Source of the DNA: CAKSUT01 sp045542335
GTDB taxonomy: Bacteria > Bacillota > Clostridia > Oscillospirales > CAG-382
DNA: 55,890 nucleotides
Assembly (NCBI GenBank): GCA_045542335.1
Contig: JAZQKV010000125.1
Span: forward strand, 1-55,890
Direction: 5' to 3'
Positions 1-6,014 of this stretch are shown in pieces (within the stretch, counting starts at the first letter, position 1; every line of letters starts with the position of its first letter). The notes under the pieces were generated by a model. The model saw only the letters and a list, made by a program, of their open reading frames with translations, was not told the origin of the DNA and did no database searches. The position numbers and the translations under genes are program-made.

Positions 1-368
1 TGTGAGCAGATATTTTCTGCAACGAGCTGAGCATCGAGATCGGGATACTTAACTTCTTCAACCTTGATTCTTACGGGAGCGCCAACGAACTGCTCGATTT
101 CAGCAGTAAGCTTCTTAAGCTCCTCGCCGCCCTTACCGATGATTGTGCCGGGCTTTGCACAGTGGATGATCACACGAAGACCGTGACCATTTCTTTCTAT
201 TTCAATTGCGGGCACGCCGTTATCCTTAAGCTTGTCCTTAAGCCATGTTCTGAGCTTATAGTCAGCAACAAGAGTGTCGCCGAATACTTCATCTTTAACA
301 AACCATCTGGAGTTCCAGCCTTTTATAACGCCCACACGAAGTCCGTGAGGATTAACTTTCTGTCCCAT
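1..368 (-). CDS. rpsC: 30S ribosomal protein S3, 5' part (cut by window edge)
   Basis: S3 is a small-subunit protein at the mRNA entry channel. The visible first 122 codons begin MGQKVNPHGLRVG, the invariant S3 start, and include the KH-domain stretch HCAKPGTIIGKGGEEL, whose GxxG loop contacts RNA. The start ATG (366-368) follows a GGAGG sequence about 11 nt upstream. It is the last visible gene of the leftward S10 operon, 50 nt after rplV, so it is co-transcribed. The C-terminal half lies outside the window. Identification is by direct recognition of conserved sequence. Confidence 0.97.
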   Translation of the reverse strand, partial: MGQKVNPHGLRVGVIKGWNSRWFVKDEVFGDTLVADYKLRTWLKDKLKDNGVPAIEIERNGHGLRVIIHCAKPGTIIGKGGEELKKLTAEIEQFVGAPVRIKVEEVKYPDLDAQLVAENICS

Positions 369-418
369 ACTCCGTAATTTGCCTCCTTACTATGATGTGC
401 ATCCTTTAACGATGCCGA

Positions 419-754
419 TTATTCTTTTTCCGCAACTGCGAGGGTGATGTGAGAGCTTCTCTTAAGAATTCTGAACGCTCTTCCCTGTGCGCGGGGCATG
501 ATTCTCTTTGCAGTTCTGCCGGGAGTTACAAAGCACTTGGAAACGTAGAGCTTGCTCGTGTCCATGTGATTGTTATTTTCGGCATTAGCTACAGCAGACT
601 TGAGGAGCTTAAGTACAGGCTCGCTTGCTGCTTTTCTTGTATTCATAAGAATACCCATAGCTGTTGCAACATCTTTATTTCTGATAAGGTCGAGAACGAT
701 TGTTACCTTTCTGGGGGAAATTCTCAGATCCTTCAAATATGCTATTGCTTCCAT
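419..754 (-). CDS. rplV: 50S ribosomal protein L22
   Basis: L22 binds 23S rRNA and its hairpin lines the peptide exit tunnel. The 111-residue product has the family hallmarks RISPRKVTIVLDLIR near the N-terminus and the tunnel-hairpin region RIMPRAQGRAFRILKRSSHI near the C-terminus. Length is normal for L22. An AGGAGG element lies about 12 nt before the ATG, a slightly long spacing. It sits between rpsS and rpsC in the canonical S10 operon order. Confidence 0.97.
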   Translation of the reverse strand: MEAIAYLKDLRISPRKVTIVLDLIRNKDVATAMGILMNTRKAASEPVLKLLKSAVANAENNNHMDTSKLYVSKCFVTPGRTAKRIMPRAQGRAFRILKRSSHITLAVAEKE

Positions 755-809
755 GCTGTGTTATTTCCTCCTTTCGCAAAGACTTGTCCTTGCGACAACT
801 AAGTGTTAA

Positions 810-1085
810 TTACTTGTTAGCGGTCTTGGATCCGGAATGTCCCTTAAAGGTTCTTGTGGGAGCAAACTCACCGAGCTTGTGTCCAACCATATCCTCTGTT
901 ACATATACCGGAACGTGCTTTCTTCCGTCGTGAACTGCGATTGTGTGACCAACAAACTGAGGGAAAATTGTGGAAGCTCTTGACCATGTCTTAAGAACTT
1001 TCTTTTCACCCTTGTCGTTCATTTCGCATATTCTCTTATAGAGCTTTTCTTCGACGAAAGGACCTTTTTTCACGCTTCTGCTCAT
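810..1085 (-). CDS. rpsS: 30S ribosomal protein S19
   Basis: S19 sits on the head of the 30S subunit and contacts S13. The 91-residue product begins MSRSVKKGPFVEEKL and carries the conserved block FVGHTIAVHDGRKHVPVYV, both diagnostic of S19. The start has a strong AAGGAGG site at about 8 nt. It follows rplB by 54 nt in the S10 operon. No anomaly is seen. Confidence 0.97.
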   Translation of the reverse strand: MSRSVKKGPFVEEKLYKRICEMNDKGEKKVLKTWSRASTIFPQFVGHTIAVHDGRKHVPVYVTEDMVGHKLGEFAPTRTFKGHSGSKTANK

Positions 1086-1139
1086 TCTTATATTGCCTCC
1101 TTCCCAAAAGCATTGGGATTGTCAAAGTATCGTTTAAGA

Positions 1140-1973
1140 TTACTTATCGTTTCTGCGCTTAACGATGAACTTGTTTGTTCTCGCCTTCTTGTTACGGGTC
1201 TTGTATCCCATTGTAGGCTTACCCCAGGGAGATACGGGAGAAGGACGGCCGATAGGAGACTTACCTTCACCACCACCATGAGGGTGATCGCAGGGGTTCA
1301 TTACGGAACCTCTTACTGTGGGACGGATACCCATATGACGCTTCTTACCTGCTTTACCGATCTTGATATTCTCGTGGTCGAGATTACCAACCTGACCGAT
1401 TGTTGCCTTGCAGTTAAGGGGAACAAGTCTTACTTCACCGGAGGGAAGTCTTACCTGAGCCACACCGTTTTCCTTAGCCATAAGCTGAGCTGCAACGCCT
1501 GCACTTCTTACAAGCTGACCGCCCTTACCGGGGTGAAGCTCAATGTTATGAATAAGTGTACCAACGGGAATGTCGTTGATTGCAAGCACGTTACCGGGCT
1601 TAATGTCAGCCTTGGAACCGTTGAGAACAACGTCGCCAACCTTGAGGCCTACGGGAGCGATGCTATATGTCTTTTCGCCTGTCTCGTACTGCATGAGTGC
1701 GATGTAAGCGGTTCTGTTGGGGTCGTACTCAATTGCGAGTACTGTTGCAGGAACATCGAGGATGTTCTTCTTGAAGTCGATAATTCTATACTTCTTTCTG
1801 TTTCCGCCTCCATGGTGGCGAACAGTGATTTTACCTGTATTATTACGTCCGGCGTTCTTCTTAAGCACCGTCAAAAGGCTTTTTTCGGGAGTACTCTTGG
1901 TAATTTCCTCAAAGCCGGGTACTGTCATATTTCTTCTGGCCGGAGTTGTAGGTTTAAATTTCTTGACTGCCAT
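1140..1973 (-). CDS. rplB: 50S ribosomal protein L2
   Basis: L2 is a primary 23S rRNA-binding protein near the peptidyl-transferase centre. I place the start at 1971-1973, giving 277 residues beginning MAVKKFKPTTPARRNM with GGAG 5 nt upstream. An in-frame extension upstream lacks family similarity. Conserved features include HHGGGNRKKYR, the tRNA/peptidyl-transferase region with NPCDHPHGGGEGK (the key histidine), and a basic C-terminus. The gene is separated from rplW by an unusually long 233-nt spacer with hairpins. Confidence 0.97.
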   Translation of the reverse strand: MAVKKFKPTTPARRNMTVPGFEEITKSTPEKSLLTVLKKNAGRNNTGKITVRHHGGGNRKKYRIIDFKKNILDVPATVLAIEYDPNRTAYIALMQYETGEKTYSIAPVGLKVGDVVLNGSKADIKPGNVLAINDIPVGTLIHNIELHPGKGGQLVRSAGVAAQLMAKENGVAQVRLPSGEVRLVPLNCKATIGQVGNLDHENIKIGKAGKKRHMGIRPTVRGSVMNPCDHPHGGGEGKSPIGRPSPVSPWGKPTMGYKTRNKKARTNKFIVKRRNDK

Positions 1974-2085
1974 AATAACTCCATTTCTCGGCAACTTCTT
2001 TAATGACGGTTCGTTTTTGCTCCGCACTGCTGCCGTATATGCGGTCGATACCGTCTTATCCGAATTTTTAAGGTTTAAATCGTGA

Positions 2086-2208
2086 CGGGTTCATAAACCC
2101 GTGTAAGCTTTTGTTTGTACCGAAAAGCTTGTGAAGTCAATCCTTGCGAACTCTCTGTGAACTGTCCGAAAGTTTGCTTCGCAAACTTTTTAGTTCGCTT
2201 TGCGAACT
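2086..2208 (-). other. Tandem hairpins in the rplW-rplB spacer
   Basis: The 233-nt spacer between rplW and rplB holds three inverted repeats. AGTTCGC/GCGAACT around a 3-nt loop lies at 2192-2208 and overlaps the rplW stop codon. AAAGTTTGC/GCAAACTTT around a 3-nt loop lies at 2169-2189. ACGGGTT/AACCCGT lies near 2086-2104. No T-tract follows the first two on the minus strand, so they look more like RNA-processing or attenuation hairpins, or a small palindromic repeat, than classical terminators. Function is inferred only. Confidence 0.6.
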
Positions 2209-2503
2209 ACGCCATCATGCTATCGAAGAATTCGATTGTGGTGGATTCAGCTGTAAGCTTAACGATTGCCTTTTTCCATTCGGAAGTAGCACCCATATGA
2301 TAACCGACTCTCTTGGGCTTGGACTTCATGTTGATTACATTAACTGCTTCAACATTTACCTTGAAGATTTCCTCAACAGCCGCCTTGATTTCGGGCTTGC
2401 TTGCGGACTTTGCAACCTCGAAGGTGTAAACCTTATCGGCAATCTTGTCCATGCTTGCTTCGGTGATAATCGGGCGGATAATTACGTCATGTGCATTCTT
2501 CAT
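2207..2503 (-). CDS. rplW: 50S ribosomal protein L23
   Basis: L23 sits at the exit of the peptide tunnel and docks trigger factor and SRP. The 98-residue protein contains IIRPIITEASMDK near the N-terminus and VNVEAVNVINMKSKPKRVG, both typical of L23. Its ATG overlaps the rplD stop by one base (TAATG), implying translational coupling. Its own stop lies inside a perfect hairpin, and the distance to rplB is unusually long. Confidence 0.96.
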   Translation of the reverse strand: MKNAHDVIIRPIITEASMDKIADKVYTFEVAKSASKPEIKAAVEEIFKVNVEAVNVINMKSKPKRVGYHMGATSEWKKAIVKLTAESTTIEFFDSMMA

Positions 2504-3126
2504 TATGCATATACCTCCTCGATTATTGCAACAGCCTCTTTAGCAACGATGAACTTGTCATACTTAAGAATATCGTAAGCATTGAGAGTGCCGGGGATAG
2601 CAGTCTTTACTCCGGGGATGTTCTTTGCGGATGCAACGATCTTCTCGTCAGCATTAGGAAGAACGATAAGAGCCTTCTTGTCTGCGCCGAGAGCCTTGAG
2701 CATAGCAGCTATCTTCTTTGTCTTGTATTCGTCCATTGCGATGGAATCAATAACCATGAGGTTACCGTCAAGAACCTTGGAGGAGAGAGCAGACTTAAGA
2801 GCTATTCTCTTAACCTTCTTGTTCATTGTGATCTTCCATGTGCGGGGCTTAGGTCCGAATGCGATACCACCGTGTGTCCACTGAGGAGAACGTGTGGAAC
2901 CCTGTCTTGCGCGGCCTGTGCCCTTCTGTCTCCAAGGCTTCTTACCGCCGCCGGAAACTTCGCTTCTGGTCTTGGTACTCTGTGTACCCTGTCTCTGATT
3001 CAAAAGATATGCTCTGATAACGGAGTGGAGAACTGCGGAGTTAACTTCGCAGCCGAACACTGCTTCGTTAAGCTCAACGTCGCCCTTAACGTTACCTGCC
3101 ATATCATACATCTTTACTGTAGGCAT
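2503..3126 (-). CDS. rplD: 50S ribosomal protein L4
   Basis: L4 is an early-assembly protein of the 50S subunit whose extended loop reaches the exit tunnel. The 207-residue product has the loop signature KPWRQKGTGRARQGSTRSPQ and the region GGIAFGPKPR, diagnostic of bacterial L4. In gamma-proteobacteria L4 also represses the S10 operon; whether that occurs here is unknown. A strong AAGGAGGG site precedes the ATG. The gene lies 19 nt after rplC and overlaps rplW. Confidence 0.97.
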   Translation of the reverse strand: MPTVKMYDMAGNVKGDVELNEAVFGCEVNSAVLHSVIRAYLLNQRQGTQSTKTRSEVSGGGKKPWRQKGTGRARQGSTRSPQWTHGGIAFGPKPRTWKITMNKKVKRIALKSALSSKVLDGNLMVIDSIAMDEYKTKKIAAMLKALGADKKALIVLPNADEKIVASAKNIPGVKTAIPGTLNAYDILKYDKFIVAKEAVAIIEEVYA

Positions 3127-3145
3127 TATATTCCCTCCTTATGGA

Positions 3146-3772
3146 TTACTTCACTGACGAGCGAATGAACACAATGCTGTTCTTGGGACCGGGAACGGCG
3201 CCCTTGATAGCGATAAGGTTCTTTTCCGCATCGATCTTGACTACTTCGAGGTTAAGGATTGTAACCTGTTCGTGACCCCACTGGCCGGCCATCTTCTTGT
3301 TCTTGAAGATTCTCGCAGGGTCGATAACACCCATAGAGCCGGACTGGCGGTGAACAGGGCCTACACCGTGAGTCATTCTGAGCTTGTGGAGATTCCATCT
3401 CTTGATTGCACCTGTGTAACCGTGACCCTTGGAGATGCCTGTAACATCAACCTTTTCACCGGCTTCAAAAGTTTCAGCTGTGATAACGTCGCCAACATTC
3501 ATGTTAGCCGCATCGTCAAGCTTGAACTCCTTGAGGTGCTTCTTAAAGGGAACGTTCGCCTTTGCAAGGTGACCCTTTTCAGGTTTTGTAAGCTTGCGGT
3601 CTACGATGTCCTCGAAACCGAGCTGTACTGCGTTGTAGCCATCGTTTTCAACTGTCTTCTTCTGAACGACAGGGCAGGGACCTGCTTCAACGACGGTTAC
3701 GGGGATGACGTTTCCGACTTCGTCGAAAATCTGTGTCATACCGAGTTTCTTTCCGATAATACCTTTTTTCAT
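3146..3772 (-). CDS. rplC: 50S ribosomal protein L3
   Basis: L3 initiates 50S assembly and reaches the peptidyl-transferase centre. The start at 3770-3772 gives 208 residues beginning MKKGIIGKKLGMTQIFDE, the canonical L3 N-terminus, with AGGAGG about 7 nt upstream. A longer in-frame extension upstream is not family-like. Conserved motifs include GISKGHGYTGAIKRW and the loop MTHGVGPVHRQSGSMG. It follows rpsJ after a 187-nt gap containing two hairpins. Confidence 0.97.
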   Translation of the reverse strand: MKKGIIGKKLGMTQIFDEVGNVIPVTVVEAGPCPVVQKKTVENDGYNAVQLGFEDIVDRKLTKPEKGHLAKANVPFKKHLKEFKLDDAANMNVGDVITAETFEAGEKVDVTGISKGHGYTGAIKRWNLHKLRMTHGVGPVHRQSGSMGVIDPARIFKNKKMAGQWGHEQVTILNLEVVKIDAEKNLIAIKGAVPGPKNSIVFIRSSVK

Positions 3773-3866
3773 GTCTTTTCCTCCTGTTGGATTATTGGTT
3801 GAAGCACCATGTGTCTTATGCTCAAGGATTTCAGAGCCGGACAATGCCTCAACGTGATCCTTATTT

Positions 3867-3920
3867 TCCCGGGAACCATGAAGAATCCCGGATTTATTTC
3901 AATCTTGTCTTTCGGCAAGA
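3867..3920 (-). other. Two hairpins in the rpsJ-rplC spacer
   Basis: CCGGGA at 3869-3874 pairs with TCCCGG at 3886-3891, and TCTTGTC at 3903-3909 pairs with GGCAAGA at 3914-3920 with one G-U pair. Both lie in the 187-nt gap between rpsJ and rplC, which is usually short in this operon. They may modulate downstream expression or mRNA processing. Function is inferred. Confidence 0.5.
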
Positions 3921-3959
3921 CCAAAACGCTGTGATAATTTTTTGATGCTTCCTTGCGGA

Positions 3960-4271
3960 TTACATCTTGACTTCGATATCAACACCTGCAGGAAGTTCAA
4001 GGCTCATAAGAGCATCGATTGTCTTCTGACCGGGTTTAATGATGTCGATAAGTCTCTTGTGTGTACGGAACTCAAACTGTTCTCTGGAGTCCTTGTACTT
4101 GTGAACAGCACGAAGGATGGTCACGATTTCCTTTTCTGTAGGAAGGGGAATAGGACCGGAAACCTTTGCGCCGCCTCTCTTTGCGGCAGCCACGATCTTC
4201 TCAGCAGCCTGGTCGATGAGAGCGTGATCGTAAGCCTTGAGTCTGATTCTGATTTTTTCATTTGCAGCCAT
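3960..4271 (-). CDS. rpsJ: 30S ribosomal protein S10 (NusE)
   Basis: S10 is part of the 30S head and, as NusE, joins antitermination complexes with NusB. The 103-residue protein starts MAANEKIRIRLKAYDHALID and contains the conserved block GPIPLPTEKEI and the Arg/His-rich FRTHKRLIDI. AAAGGAGG stands about 8 nt before the ATG. It is the first gene of the operon named after it. Downstream order rplC-rplD-rplW-rplB-rpsS-rplV-rpsC is canonical. Confidence 0.98.
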   Translation of the reverse strand: MAANEKIRIRLKAYDHALIDQAAEKIVAAAKRGGAKVSGPIPLPTEKEIVTILRAVHKYKDSREQFEFRTHKRLIDIIKPGQKTIDALMSLELPAGVDIEVKM

Positions 4272-4397
4272 TTTTTCTGCCTCCTTTAAAAATTTTGCTC
4301 CCGGAATGCTGTTCGCTTATATATAATAAGGAACGAATTCGCTTGACCGCACTCGGGAAAGATTTAAATGCGACACAGAAAATTCTGAACACTCACC

Positions 4398-4661
4398 CGG
4401 GCGTTCCGTGAAACACCCGAAAGAAAACCGAAGTTTTTTCCCTCCCGCCTTTCGCAAATAGAATGTTTACGAAAGTCTTTTATGGGGAAAAACTCCGGGT
4501 AATGAGCTTTGTAAACTCCTGACGTTTCACAGGCTCACTCGGCGCACTACTGCACGCCGATTGTTCCTGCACAGACCTCTGGGCGTGTCAATGCACGCAT
4601 TGACCGTTCCCCGACGGAATGTTAGGTCGGAATTTAAAGCCGTTGAATAAGCATAGCTTAT
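4398..4661 (-). promoter_or_regulatory. Structured leader of the S10 operon
   Basis: The 890-nt interval 4272-5161 has no convincing gene. It holds a series of stems: ATAAGC/GCTTAT (4647-4661), CCGAC/GTCGG (4611-4630), a perfect 8-bp GTCAATGC/GCATTGAC with 2-nt loop (4587-4604), TCGGCG/CGCCGA (4539-4560) and CGGGCGTT/AACACCCG with one mismatch (4398-4419). On the minus strand these would fall in an mRNA leader of about 600 nt before rpsJ. I do not recognise a known RNA family. A regulatory RNA is inference from structure and position. Confidence 0.5.
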
Positions 4662-4884
4662 CTCTCCATAATTCAGCTCCGCTTGATATCCGCACCTCTT
4701 TGCCGTGACTATTGCCACAACCTGAGGTGAGGAAAAAGAGCATTACAAAGAGCGCCATGTCATGCGGCTCAGTATTTGCTGTCGCCCGGTTATCGGACAT
4801 ACTCCACGAAAATTACCGTCCATGGTTCGGGTTTTCGCCCTCACCTGACGCAACCTCTCGCTTCATCGCACATCAAGCTCTGTT

Positions 4885-4913
4885 ATTTTACTATATTATT
4901 CTCTTTTTTGCAA
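4885..4913 (-). promoter_or_regulatory. Candidate S10 operon promoter
   Basis: Read on the minus strand, TTGCAA (4908-4913) and TAAAAT (4885-4890) are separated by exactly 17 nt, a good sigma-A pattern. The predicted transcript would begin near 4878, about 600 nt ahead of rpsJ, so the structured region 4398-4661 would be transcribed. The surrounding DNA is AT-rich. Other weak boxes exist nearby, so this assignment is moderate. Confidence 0.45.
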
Positions 4914-5161
4914 TAGAATAGAATGTTATTTTTGTAAACTTTTTGTAAACCCCAAAAAGGCGACAAAAAGTTTTCTTCCTATTATTATATATGGGTATTT
5001 ATGGAACTTTTTGACAAGATAATATCCGTTTGGTTCTTTTTTCGTCCTTCAGAGATTACGGCTCAAAAATCCGCGCCGTAGCACAAACAGGCAAGTAAAC
5101 CAAAAACACATTTGTCCTTATCTCAAAATCCGCAAGTTCCCAAATACACTTTCTATAAAAA

Positions 5162-5362
5162 TCACTTGCGTGTAGGCTTGACGTTGACATCGGGCTTTAT
5201 GTTCTCGCCAATCTCGCCGTTTTGTTGCTCGAACGCCTTTATGTTTTGGCGAATCAAAACAAGAACATGGCTGTTAACAGAACGCCCCTCATAATCTGCA
5301 ACGTAGCTCAGCTTTTTCAGCATTTCTTCTTCTATTCTGATTGATACACTTTTAATTGACAC
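5162..5362 (-). CDS. Small ribbon-helix-helix (Arc/MetJ-like) DNA-binding protein
   Basis: This 66-residue protein starts at GTG (5360-5362) with GAGGT about 8 nt upstream. Its N-terminal 45 residues show the ribbon-helix-helix plan: an alternating beta strand KSVSIRI, helix A EEEMLKKLSYVADYEG, then helix B SVNSHVLVLIRQNI. The C-terminal 20 residues are polar and probably disordered. Such dimers bind palindromes through the beta ribbon and usually repress their own promoter. A perfect 27-bp palindrome lies 14 nt upstream of the start codon and overlaps the divergent promoter, so autoregulation and control of the SLOG gene are likely. Family call from sequence; target inferred. Confidence 0.75.
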   Translation of the reverse strand: MSIKSVSIRIEEEMLKKLSYVADYEGRSVNSHVLVLIRQNIKAFEQQNGEIGENIKPDVNVKPTRK

Positions 5363-5375
5363 AAAAAATTACCTC

Positions 5376-5402
5376 AAAATAAATATATTATATATTTATT
5401 TT
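5376..5402. promoter_or_regulatory. Perfect 27-bp palindrome, probable operator
   Basis: Arms AAAATAAATATAT (5376-5388) and its exact reverse complement (5390-5402) flank one central T. It lies between the divergent ribbon-helix-helix gene and the SLOG gene and overlaps the -35 of the rightward promoter. A second perfect palindrome, GATATAC-A-GTATATC, lies at 5434-5448 downstream of the -10. Two dyads in one divergent promoter suggest operator sites for the adjacent repressor. The A+T-only composition raises the chance of accidental symmetry, but 13 of 13 matched pairs is unlikely by chance. Confidence 0.7.
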
Positions 5403-5423
5403 ATCCCATATAAATGTTATAAT
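5395..5423 (+). promoter_or_regulatory. Promoter of the SLOG-family gene
   Basis: TTTATT (5395-5400) and a perfect TATAAT (5418-5423) are 17 nt apart. The -35 lies inside the 27-bp palindrome and the 15-bp palindrome follows the -10, so a bound repressor would block polymerase. Confidence 0.6.
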
Positions 5424-5471
5424 GTTTAAAATAGATATACAGTATATCCAATACTTTTTGAGGTGATGCAA

Positions 5472-5954
5472 TTGAGAACTAAAAGATGTTGTTTTTCAGG
5501 TCACGGGGACTTTTCCGAATACTACATAAAGCATATTGTAACTCAACACATCAAACAACTTATAACCGAAAAAAATGTAAAATCCTTTTGGGTGGGCAAT
5601 TACGGCAACTTTGACAGTTTTATTTTTGAAACGCTTTTGGAGATAAAAGCAGAATATAAAGATATAGCAATCGAAATCATTCTCCCATATCTTACAAATA
5701 CCGTTGTTCAAAACATAAATTCTTTAAGCGAAAAATCCGACAATATACTTTTGGCAAACATCGCTGAAACCACTCCAAATAAATATAAACTACTGAAAAC
5801 AAATCAATATATGGTTGACAACTCGGATTTTCTTATATGCTACGTCAACAGACCTTTTGGCGGTGCAAGTTCAACGCTTTCGTATGCTTTAAAAAGCAAC
5901 CGGATTCAGATAATTAACTTGGCAATCAGCGACGGAAGCATAAGTAAACGATAA
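5472..5954 (+). CDS. SLOG-family protein (DUF1273/YpsA-like)
   Basis: The product is about 160 residues. I choose the TTG at 5472 because the ribosome-binding site GAGGTGAT (5460-5467) overlaps the earlier GTG (5463) and ATG (5466) codons. The N-terminal CCFSGHGDFSEYY resembles the nucleotide-binding Rossmann start of SLOG/DUF1273 proteins, and a later loop NRPFGGASSTLSYAL resembles their glycine-rich phosphate-binding part. SLOG proteins bind nucleotides or nucleotide-derived ligands; the role here is unknown. The gene is more AT-rich than its neighbours and is divergent from a small repressor, suggesting a horizontally acquired, regulated unit. No nuclease or membrane effector lies next to it. 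Confidence 0.65.
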   Translation: MRTKRCCFSGHGDFSEYYIKHIVTQHIKQLITEKNVKSFWVGNYGNFDSFIFETLLEIKAEYKDIAIEIILPYLTNTVVQNINSLSEKSDNILLANIAETTPNKYKLLKTNQYMVDNSDFLICYVNRPFGGASSTLSYALKSNRIQIINLAISDGSISKR

Positions 5955-5976
5955 AACTTTCAATAATGCGACTAAA

Positions 5977-6013
5977 AATTTACGGTTTGCACCTTAAGTA
6001 CAAACCGTAAATT
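5977..6013. terminator. Bidirectional terminator between SLOG gene and recD2
   Basis: A 13-bp perfect stem (5977-5989 with 6001-6013, arms AATTTACGGTTTG and its complement) around an 11-nt loop lies between two converging genes, with A-rich sequence on the left. It can serve both strands. Confidence 0.8.
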
Positions 6014-6014
6014 G

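Noticed and set aside
1113..2003. Long plus-strand open frame opposite rplB
   Set aside because: It is the antisense of a highly conserved ribosomal gene, has no ribosome-binding site and no recognisable protein family.
3866..3876. TTTCCCGGGAA, similar to a Noc-binding site
   Set aside because: Only a partial match, and it is better explained as one arm of the hairpin in the rpsJ-rplC spacer.
4691..4699. AGAGGTGCG motif (minus strand), like the opening of a lysine riboswitch
   Set aside because: The other conserved core segments, notably the GCCGAAG region, are not found downstream, and the gene context is ribosomal.
4527..4800. Two small overlapping minus-strand frames in the S10 leader
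   Set aside because: No ribosome-binding site, no family features, and they cover the stem-loop region, so a structured leader explains them better.
5011..5016. Isolated TTGACA on the plus strand
   Set aside because: No -10 at an acceptable distance and no gene follows.
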